From contig JACSYO010000415.1 in NCBI GenBank assembly GCA_016806645.1, positions 8,254,501 through 8,318,500 on the forward strand: 64,000 bases of DNA, in the 5' to 3' direction. This DNA is from Ophiodon elongatus. Taxonomy: Eukaryota > Chordata > Actinopteri > Perciformes > Hexagrammidae. Numbering within the stretch: position 1 is the first letter of the stretch; every line of letters begins with the position of its first letter. The translations under genes and the position numbers were made by a program. This document shows, piece by piece, positions 55,595-64,000 of the stretch. The notes under the pieces are model-generated. The model did no database searches and was not told where the DNA came from. It was given only the letters and a program-made list of their open reading frames with translations.

Positions 55595-58500
55595 TTTGTT
55601 TTCAAATGAGGGGAGTTGGGAAGTTCAATCCCAGACACGTTACAGATTCTACACGGTTTTATTTCCTTACAGTTGGGAGTTTAAATTTATTTATTATTGA
55701 ACAAAGACTTGAAGTTGAATGACAGCAGCTGTCAAACAAAGGTGTGAAAGTCGGGGGGGGATAAGGGGAGGGGCGCATTAAGACGGGATGGCCTTAAAGG
55801 GGTGACTCAGCGAGAAGTTGCACCAAGAGGTGGGGGTCCTTTTGTAAAGCAAACAAACAAAATAATAATAATAACAAAAAAAATAGTATTATCCTGTTGT
55901 TTGTGCTTACTTGCAGTAATGGTGTCAGGTGTGTTTTTTTTCACTGTATTCAAGTATCCAAGCTCAATATTTAAGGAGCTTGAACCTAAAGTTGTTTTTT
56001 TTAAAGCCAGGGGTAGATTCTCCTTCTTCTTTCAGCTCGGCGGTGGTGTTTATGTGGCTGCACCCCTTGTTAACTGTTGTGATGAACCCATGGGGGCGAG
56101 AGGGGGGCAGAAAAAAAAAAAAAACAACAACAAAAAAAAACAAGGACTGGGACGCAAGGGCAGTATAGCATCTAAAAAAGCTGAATGGGAGTCACGCCTT
56201 GGAGCTGAACACAAGGGGCTCCTCATGAGCCCCACTTCACTGCACACTCTCAATACCACATGGTCGCCTGTCAGGAGAGGGAGAAATAGGGGGGCTGGAC
56301 TGGGAGAAGTACAAAGACGGCAGGGCGGGTGAGGTACCATCAGAAAATCCTGATTTATCTCGCAACGAAAACAAACAGGTCTCGAATAATGTCACAGGGG
56401 GTTCAGGTGGCTCCTTTTCCCTTTTCTTTTTGTTAACCAATACCTGCTCTTTCTGGCTTCTGCTGTGGTAATGTGGATTTAGTTTGTGCGGCTAAGTGCC
56501 CCCTTGTCTCCCATTGCGGCTCCTGTTCTTTACTCTGAAGTGTAAGTTTTGAATTTTAATGGGGTAACCAAAGACAGCCGGAGGGTGGATCCGGTGAGCG
56601 CAAGTGCAGATAGAGGGCCCTTTTCGCCTTGACCGAGGAGAAGTGCTGATTTTTTTTTTTTTTTTTTGGGAGGGAGTGGGGGGGTTTAGGGTTTGAGATG
56701 AGCTGCTTTTGATCCGGGGGCCCCCACCACCCCACCCCTCCCCTTCGTTGGTTGGCACCGCGTACACACCCCCTTCTCCGCGCGCATCACAGCCCGCCTG
56801 GTTGAATCTGGCAAACGGAGCATCCTGCCACGGAGGAAGGGTCGCATATGATCGCTTTCTCCTCGTCAAGAGGCGGCGGCGTTGATTCGCCGCAGACGCT
56901 CTTGTACCCTTTTCTGCTCCGATGAAGGGTGGCTTTGTTTTCAATCACTCTCGCAACACAGTTCAAAAGCTGCAAAATAAATTTGCCTCCAGTGACCTCA
57001 ATATCTGGTAGCGATTAATTAATCTTCCCCCCCTATTTTGTTGACAGACAATTCTTTAATTGAGGCATTCATTTGGACTAATTAAAAGGTGCAACGCAGT
57101 CTGAGAAGAAGGAATTTGGCAATCGCTCTTTGATCCCTCGTGGCAAGAACAGGTCTATTAGCCCAACACGAGGCGATGGCCACAAAGGGCATTTTTAGAT
57201 TTTTGGATATGAGCACTGCTAAACCCTCAGAGCATCACTATCCTTCTGTCCTTACCTCCGGTCCCCGAGGAGTAAGTGTTCCTGAACAAAGTGGGCCTAT
57301 TTAGCAGCATTAGAGCCACATTCGTCTTCAACTTGGGGTGTCTCTGAGCCCTTTGATACCCGCTGCTGTGGGTTTCAGACGGGTAATGTGATGACGTGCC
57401 GTGTGATCGGAGGCACCTGGAGTCTGGTGAGATGAGCTCGGATTTGTCCACAGAGCAGACTCCCCGCCCTTGTTTGCCCAAAGAAAGGCACCGGCCTCCT
57501 TAAGACGCCGGCCCGAGACGAGGAAAAGGCCCCGTTTTAAGTCGTCAATAAACGTGGACGTCTTAATGAGGGAGCTGCCGGAATTTCTGAATGAAAACCG
57601 ACCCGAGCAATGCCTGATGCATCCTCCATGGAGTGTAATGTAAACAGAGTCTCGCCGCGTTCCTCTTGACCTCGAACGTACCCGACAATCCTCCTAAAGA
57701 ATTACAGATTTACTGTATGTACGGTTCTGTGCCATTACGACGTCGGGGTAATTTGTCATGAAATAGCATTAACCTGCACTCTCTCACCATGAGACTCTGC
57801 CTTTAAAAGCACTTAATAGAGTAAACTATTGCACTCTGTTCAGAAACGGGGCAGATGTACAGCAGTAAATGTCCCAAAAAAACCAAGCATATGTGGGATG
57901 ACTGTGTCGTCTCGTGGGTTCAAGGTGAGGTCAAGCGGTGATTGCATCTGCCGCGGCTCTTCCAGCTCACCGAAACAGTCACGTCGGTGCTGGTTAAAAC
58001 GTCTGCAACATCCATGTATCGCTTGGTAAGAAGTGAGTCTGATTTAGAACTAATAAATAAGTGCACGGAATATGCTTAAGTGCTGGAAACCTCATAAATC
58101 ATGGCAATTACTCGGTGTATCGTTTGCCAGTGAAAACCTGCAACACATTAAGTTAAACCGGTCTTAATTGGGGAATAAATCCGAATTTTGAGAGATTTTC
58201 TTTTGTGTGTGTTCCCACCGTTCAACTTGATCCGTGAGTCACAAAATGCAACTGATGTATCATGTTGACTTATTTTAAAATGTGTGTTGTTGTCTCTGCA
58301 GGTTGCAAGATCAAAGCCCTGCGGGCCAAGACCAACACCTACATCAAGACCCCGGTTAGAGGAGAGGAGCCCGTGTTCCTCATCACTGGCCGGAAGGAGG
58401 ATGTTGCACTGGCCCGCCGTGAAATCATCTCCGCCGCAGAGCACTTCTCCATGCTCCGGGCATCCCGCAACAAGCTGGGAGTGTCCTTTAGCGGCTCCCC

Positions 58501-59449
58501 GCCCACCCCGCTGCCGGGTCAGACCACCATTCAGGTGAGAGTGCCATACCGCGTCGTGGGGCTGGTCGTGGGGCCGAAAGGCTCCACCATCAAACGCATC
58601 CAGCAGCAGACCTGTACTTACATCGTGACCCCGAGTCGAGACCGCGACCCCGTCTTTGAGATCACGGGGTCGCCGAGCAACGCCGAGAGGGCCCGCGAGG
58701 AGATCGAAGCACACATCGCCTTCCGAACGGGAGGCCTGCACGACCACAACAACGAGAATGACTGTCTGGGGCCGAACGGCGGAAGCAGCCCGGCGGGCAG
58801 CAGCGGTGGTCTGGAGAGCCGGCTACAGCAGGTGTGGGGGCTGCAGGGGGGCCAGCGCAAGCCTCTCACCAGCAGCTACCGCCAGAACTTCTCAGATGCC
58901 ATGGTGGGAGGGGGAGGGGGAGGCGAGGGAGGGGGAATCTACAGCAAGAGCAACTTCTCCAGCTCCGGGGAGAAGCCGTGCTCTTATTTTGGATCGGAGG
59001 GCACCCAGAGCTGGGGCGACCCAGACTACCCCAAACAGGTGGCCTTCTACGCCCAGCAGCGGTCCAAGAGCTTCGGAGGCCTCCCGCTCCCGCTGACCAG
59101 ACTCTCCCCCGGCTTGCCCGAGTCCTGCGGAGGCGGGAGCAACAACAACTCGTCAGTCACCAGCATTGTGCCCGTATCCGGCTCACCTCACGCCCAGGCC
59201 CGCCGCGCCCACAGTGAGCCCACCTCAGCCGGCGAGGGCTTCCCGGGCCGCCTGCCAGTGCCGGACTCGCCACCGATCACTGTGCGGGACTGCATGACCT
59301 GCTTTGAAAGCAAAGTGACGGCTGCCTTGGTGCCCTGTGGCCATAACCTCTTCTGCATGGAGTGTGCCATCCGAATCTGTGAGCTCAACCACCCGGAGTG
59401 CCCCGTGTGCCACACCCAGGTCACACAGGCCATCCGAATATTCTCTTAA
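54259..59449 (+). CDS. mex3a: MEX3A RNA-binding protein: two KH domains and RING finger
   Basis: Two exons (54,259-54,682 and 58,302-59,449) join through a 3.6 kb GT-AG intron inside KH1, giving 523 residues (human about 520). The N terminus MPSLLVLAGIMEKNGG resembles human MEX3A rather than the other MEX3 paralogues. Acidic and Asn/His/Gly-rich low-complexity sequence follows. KH1 has loop GRQG (139-142) and KH2 has loop GPKG (232-235). After a Gly/Ser/Asn-rich linker comes a C3HC4 RING: C472, C475, C487, H489, C493, C496, C508, C511, ending AIRIFS. MEX-3 proteins bind mRNA 3' UTRs and may ubiquitinate partners; MEX3A is linked to stem and progenitor states in mammals. Divergent placement beside lmna supports MEX3A. 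Confidence 0.96.
54933..54985. repeat. T53 homopolymer
   Basis: 53 consecutive T in the mex3a intron. True length may differ because of sequencing slippage. Confidence 0.95.
55115..55174. repeat. (GT)n with GC interruptions
   Basis: GTGTGTGTGTGTGTGCGCGCGTGCGTGTGTG, read directly; another (GT)15 is at about 55,560-55,590. Confidence 0.9.
57005..57095 (+). promoter_or_regulatory. Homeodomain-motif-rich stretch in mex3a intron
   Basis: GCGATTAATTAATC (57,011-57,024), TCTTTAATTGAGGCATTCATT and GGACTAATTAAAAGG fall within about 80 bp. The palindromic ATTAATTAAT and TAATTA cores are homeodomain consensus sites. It looks like a conserved enhancer, but conservation was not tested. Confidence 0.35.
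58302..59449 (+). CDS. mex3a: mex3a exon 2 with stop
   Basis: Acceptor GTCTCTGCAG ends at 58,301. Completion of Gly142 is followed by CKIKALRAKTNTYIKTPVRG, then KH2 (VRVPYRVVGLVVGPKGSTIK), the Gly-rich linker and the RING. Stop TAA 59,447-59,449. The long uninterrupted 381-codon frame and both domains make this certain. Confidence 0.97.
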
Positions 59450-61391
59450 GGAACCACATCAGTTTTTATCATTAGTTTTGTCAGTGTTTGTTCAATAATT
59501 ATTTACTGTTATTATGATTATTATTATAATACACATTTTTGTTTTCCAGAAAATTTACAAACAATCAAGCAGATATTTTAGAAGGCACTGCTTGCTTTAC
59601 TAAAAAGTATAAGAAATATTTTTAAGTTTTTCTTTTATATATATATATGCATATATATTTTATAAAAGTTTTGTTTATAAGAGAAGTATAGTACCTTGCA
59701 TTTTCAGTTTTTTGACTGCTGCTGTTTTTCATTCATGAATCACAGTGTAGGCAGAGGTAGACAGTAATGTGAACATTTTATTATTCAAATTTTTTATTTT
59801 ACCATGAAGTGGGTTTATATGGAAGGAAGAAGATGATTGTTGAGATACCCAATCTGCACCTGACTGACCCAGAAAGTCAATGTTGTTATTAGAAGGAGAG
59901 GGAAGAAAAAAAAAAAACGTAGACTTGTCATTGCACCTTACAATCATCTTGGTCTAAAATAGGATTTTCAATCATACCTTAAAATTTCGGGAGCTGATGT
60001 GAAGGTGAATTCAGCCTTTTCAGTTTTACTGTGATTGTGGTTTGATTTAATTGGTCCAAAACAGATATTAATTTTAGCAAAATGAAAATGTGAATAGATT
60101 GGTTCGAGTCAAAGCCATGTAATCTTTACAAGAAAACAAAAGACAGCCCCCCCCCCCACCCCCCCGGCCCCCCTTATTTCATTCTTATACCTTTAAAGTC
60201 TTATAAACCGGATTGATGCTAAAAAAAAAAAAAAGAAGGAAAAAAAAAAAAGGAATAGGACATTACGTCATTTATTTATGGTAATTGGTTACATTTTTAT
60301 TGGTGTCCTCTATTCACAGAGATGGATGAAAGTTGCATGAAGTATCAGTTAAAAAATTCTTTCCAGTAGCCATTGATTACACTTCGGTCACTGCAGTTTG
60401 TTGAAAAGACTCGGTAATGCTCGCTCCTCGTGGCACTTGAAAAGCGTGTGGTTCCTCGGTTGGCTTAAAGCACTGATTTAATTTGTGAGGCCGAAAGCCT
60501 TGGAATTCGTCCAGTTGGCTAGTTCTCCATATCTGTCTCCCCGATGGACTTGTTTCAAAGCCACCTAAACCGCGCTTTATTGTCTTGTGTGGTCATTTGG
60601 CCACGGTCGCTGATGCGATATAGGACACAGCAAGAGCTCCAGTCAACAAGCACCTCTCCGAGGTGTGCACTGTAAATAAAGAGGAGAATTGGTACGCCGG
60701 ACAGAAGCCGAGTAAAAGTGTCCCAACGTTTCCTGAATCAGCAGCGGGCTCCGATTTTGAAATAGTTGACACCGTAAAATGCAGAGTCCCAAATCAGTAA
60801 TCCTTCCTCCACGTTCCCCAACGGCATTGTGTGTGAGCTCCGAGGGGCCAGCTGTCTCCCCCCCTGTAATTAGCAAAGCTGTACAGGAGCAGGTGTTTCG
60901 TGGCACACTGTAGCCGTGACCCCCAGAGTTGGAGGTCTCGCCTAGCCCCCTTTTCTTTCTCCCTTTCCTTTTGGGAGGGGCTTTCATGTCTCGCCCTGCT
61001 TACAGTTTGGTCGTTTGCTTTGGAAGGCCTCTCTCCGAGCGCGGCGCATTGTCTGGGCCCGGCAGCGGCGTGGGCTGCGGAGTGCTCGGACACGGCCTGG
61101 ATCCACTCATTGATAATTAGGCAAATGGGTTGGTCCAGGTGCGGACCGTGTGGGGAGGGTCGGGGGGGGGGTGGACTCTGGAGCTTGTATGAGGGTTGCG
61201 ACAGGGGTCCCGCAGCGAGCCCCTTCCCGCCCCGCCCCAACCGTTACAGGCGCGGTGGGGGCTGGATGCAGCTGGGCGAGTAGGACCCCCTCCTTCCACT
61301 CCCTCTTGCCCCTTCCTCCCCCCCTCCTTTTCCTCCCCTTTGCTGCGGCTCCGAGCTATCCCTACTGGGGAGAGGGGGCCTCTTTTGTCCC

Positions 61392-61418
61392 AAAACACAC
61401 ACACACACACACACACGC
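61392..61418. repeat. (CA)n microsatellite
   Basis: ACACACACACACACACACAC read directly in the presumed mex3a 3' UTR. Confidence 0.9.
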
Positions 61419-62284
61419 AATTTGTAAGACACTAGCTGAATTTGGCAGCGCCTGTGAATTGAGGGGAGGCTTAAGAGAAAAATAAATTATCTCCAGATAT
61501 TGGGGGGGGGAGGGGGGATTCCCCAGTTACCTGTTTCCAACCTTAAATTGGCCGTACACCCGTTCCAAATTATGAAACTGCACACACTCACCTCCAAAAG
61601 AAAGAGCTGATCTTGATCGGGATCTTGTGTCACACCGGGTGCAGCATTAACCCCCCCTCCACTCCCCCAACTGCACCGCCCTGAAATTTGGAAGGGGGGG
61701 GGGGTTTCTGTTTGTGTGACAGCGCGCCGGTGCAGATCGTGTCAGCCCGCTACTGTATGGGACATCCTGCAGCTGCCCTCTTCACTATGGACACCCGGGC
61801 TTCAGCCAATGGCAGCCCCCCCCCCCCGCCCCACACACTCCCACCCCCCTCCCGCTTTGAGCTTCCAGAATGAAATCAGACAATTGTAATTGACAGGAAA
61901 GCAGAGGAAACGCCCCATTTAACCAGCACTCATGCTGAATCAAATTACACACCCTCTGCGTCTGCCTTAGCCCCAGCCTGGGGATTTCTGAGGGCTAGGG
62001 GAGAGCGGATGGGGGTAGGGATTAAAGCTGTTGAATGATAGGAGTGGAGAAGGGGGGGGGGTCATTTTGGCTGGAGAAAGAGAGAAGTATGCTCCCAAAA
62101 AACCCCCCCCTAAAAAACAAAGAAACCATGCAGATCTTGCAATTTTATTGATCATTCAAGTCCTGCAGAGCTGTTGTCACATGTGGACCAGCGGTGGCGA
62201 CAGGGAACAATTCAACTCGGCTTCTGTCTCAAAAAAAATATTTAGCATTTACAGCATGTGTCTTCCGGGACACAAAGGCCCCTC

Positions 62285-62311
62285 CTTTTTTTTTTTTTTT
62301 TTTTTTTTTTC
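62285..62311. repeat. T-homopolymer (about 25)
   Basis: Run of T in presumed mex3a 3' UTR; overlapping frames are artefacts. Confidence 0.9.
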
Positions 62312-62631
62312 CTTACAAAAAACCCCACAAACAAAACCTATAAAGCAGACCACTCCCATTACGTGTGGACTGCGGGGAAAAGCACCGCACTTGCAAAAAA
62401 AAAAAAAAAGTACCCTGAGATCTATCAGATGTAGGAATAAAGAATAGTTATGATTTAATGGACGGAGGAATTGCACAGTGGTTTGGCCTAAGCTTTCAAT
62501 GTCAAATTCAAGGCAGTATGTCACTGCTTTTGAACTTAGTATTTTTGTTATTTTGTTTTCTGCCTTAATATTTTGTATTCTAATATTGCCATTGCTTTTG
62601 GCATACAAGGTAGCAACTTTGGCCTTTGATA

Positions 62632-62671
62632 GCACCCCCACACCCCCCCACACCCCCACACCCCCACACCC
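62632..62671. repeat. (CACACCCC)n C-rich repeat
   Basis: CACCCCCACACCCCCCCACAC... repeated on the plus strand, a simple C/A repeat. Confidence 0.85.
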
Positions 62672-63462
62672 ATAAAAACAACCTTTAAAATACTTATTTT
62701 TGGAGAAAAGAATGTGAATCAAACTGCTCGGGTGGGGATTAGAGGGATTCAGGAAATTAGGCTCTTAAAACAATTTACTTCAACTATAGAGTAAAGCACC
62801 TTATTACAGAACATTTGATTAATACCAAACCGACCACTGATGGTGAAATACTTTTTCATAGAATTTGAAAGACATGCACATAAGGATTCCCTATCATTTT
62901 TTTTGTATTATGGTGGTTCTTGTTATTCTTAATACTAAAGTAGTACTAGTGGTAATTTGGGAGACCTCTCGTCCGTTGAGTCGATGCTGATGACTTGGTT
63001 GAGTTTTGCACTGGTTTAATGAAGAGAGGGCTTATTGGAGATTCTCCCTGTTTAGACGCTGTATAAGTTAATGAGTATTGTACTTTATGGGAAAGCACTC
63101 TGAACATCAATGTAAATACAGTATGTGTATCAGTTATGAACATCCAGACAAAGGCCCGCTTAAAGTGAGGTTTTGATTATTTTTACACGCTGAGGGTGTC
63201 ACCGTCAATGTTTTAGCATATGGAATTCAAAATGTCTCTGAGTTTTAGGGAGAGTAAATCTTTTATATATGCGTCCCATCATCCTTTTTGACTATAATAG
63301 TATATTAGATAGATCCATACATTTTAAGAAATATTATTTAAACTGATTAACTTAGTATTCCATCCAAATATATAGATAAGAAATTAACCAGACACTACTA
63401 TAAACTGTAATAATGAATATCCTTTATGAAGCCGCTGATGTATAAATCCAATCTCAAATAAA

Positions 63463-63936
63463 AACTGGAATGAATAGTATGTGTAATAACCCCAAATGGA
63501 TAAATCTGTTTCTATGTATATTAGGATGAAAAGCAATAATAGGACTATACTGGGACAATAAACAGAGGAGCCTGCTTAGTCAGTTCTTTAAATAATATTC
63601 TATTCAGCAATTGACCTTGATTATTAGGATTAATACCGTTTCTGTCTCATATCTGCTTAAAATTCATTATGGATTCATGCCAGTGTAAAAAAAAAAAAAA
63701 GAAACCAGAGATATAATGACTTAGTAACAGTTTCAGGATAAGTAATTGTTCTTGTTGTGTTCATCAGGGTCTTAAGTCATTTGATTGCTTGATTATTATT
63801 ATTATTATTTTTTATTTTACGTTGAATATCAATCAGATCACAGGGTGGGTCGAGGCAAACTGAAATGATGAAACTGCAAATTTGCGCGACTTTAAAGAGG
63901 AAATCGCACGGAGCTGTAAAAGTTATCCGTCAGGAG
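63463..63936. other. Downstream flank of mex3a, nothing recognised
   Basis: AT-rich; contains an A14 run near 63,688 and a (TTA)n at about 63,795-63,808. No open frame or RNA gene. Confidence 0.6.
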
Positions 63937-63971
63937 TAAACAAACAAACAAACAAACAAACAAACAAACAA
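63937..63971. repeat. (CAAA)n tetranucleotide repeat
   Basis: AAACAAACAAACAAACAAAC, about eight to nine units, read directly at the right edge of the window. Confidence 0.95.
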
Positions 63972-64000
63972 GAGGCCGGTGTCTTGAAGTCTTCGGTCAA

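Larger units (their letters stand above)
54683..58301 (+). other. mex3a: mex3a intron
   Basis: 3.6 kb. The 5' third is dominated by simple repeats (T53, GT tracts, CA tracts, C-runs). From 56,900 the sequence becomes more complex and includes homeodomain-type motifs near 57,010-57,090. No further exon is supported. Confidence 0.8.
59450..63480 (+). other. mex3a: mex3a 3' UTR (long form, inferred)
   Basis: About 4 kb of non-coding sequence. AATAAA occurs at 60,675-60,680, 61,481-61,486, 62,436-62,441 and 63,457-63,462; the last is followed by (T)G-containing sequence and is my choice for the distal end. MEX3 genes typically have long 3' UTRs. GC-rich sequence at 60,900-61,350 and C-rich tracts are included; no gene is supported in it. 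Confidence 0.45.

Noticed and set aside
1..64000. tRNA, rRNA, CRISPR, bacterial operon, phage or retroviral gene
   Set aside because: None seen: no tRNA-like cloverleaf or spaced repeat array noticed, no reverse transcriptase or envelope motifs in the longer frames. A covariance-model scan for small RNAs was not possible.

Overview
This window looks like vertebrate nuclear DNA, most probably from a spiny-rayed teleost fish. Genes are broken into short exons with GT-AG introns. The sequence is full of simple repeats, and many interspersed elements have consensus sequences I remember from percomorph genomes. No bacterial operon, phage, CRISPR or plasmid feature is present. Assignments rest on splice-phase reconstruction of exons and recalled family sequences; no database search was run.

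Three protein-coding genes account for all the coding sequence I can support. (1) Positions 1-11,715, plus strand: the 3' part of pear1 (platelet endothelial aggregation receptor 1, MEGF10/11 family). Fourteen coding exons carry EGF/laminin-EGF repeats, one transmembrane helix and a phosphotyrosine-rich tail; the 5' exons lie outside the window. (2) About 13,277-41,060, minus strand: a complete lmna (prelamin A). Twelve coding exons give 670 residues, from METPSQ at 39,117 to the CaaX box CSVM at 13,866-13,877. A 16.6 kb intron follows the first coding exon, and a non-coding 5' exon is inferred near 40,800-41,060. (3) About 53,800-63,480, plus strand: a complete mex3a. Two coding exons give 523 residues with two KH domains and a C-terminal RING finger, followed by a long 3' UTR.

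pear1 and lmna are tail to tail with about 1.5 kb between candidate poly(A) signals. lmna and mex3a are head to head across about 12.8 kb of repeat-rich, apparently non-coding DNA. As I recall the human map, LMNA and MEX3A are also divergent neighbours on 1q22 and PEAR1 is less than 1 Mb away, so synteny supports all three identifications.

The more unusual observations are in lmna. Exon 7 is 382 nt against 223 nt in human, because of a Ser/Gly/His/Thr/Ala low-complexity insertion before the nuclear localisation signal. Intron 10 is only 87 nt, a multiple of three, and has no stop in the reading frame, so it cannot encode a mammalian-style lamin C ending. The prelamin cleavage motif is SFFMG rather than SYLLG. 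A 777-bp minisatellite reaches to within about 22 bp of the exon 5 splice acceptor. I found no evidence of an entirely new biological system. Other leads are a GC-rich open segment at 43.49-43.77 kb and homeodomain-motif-rich or CTCF-like intervals.
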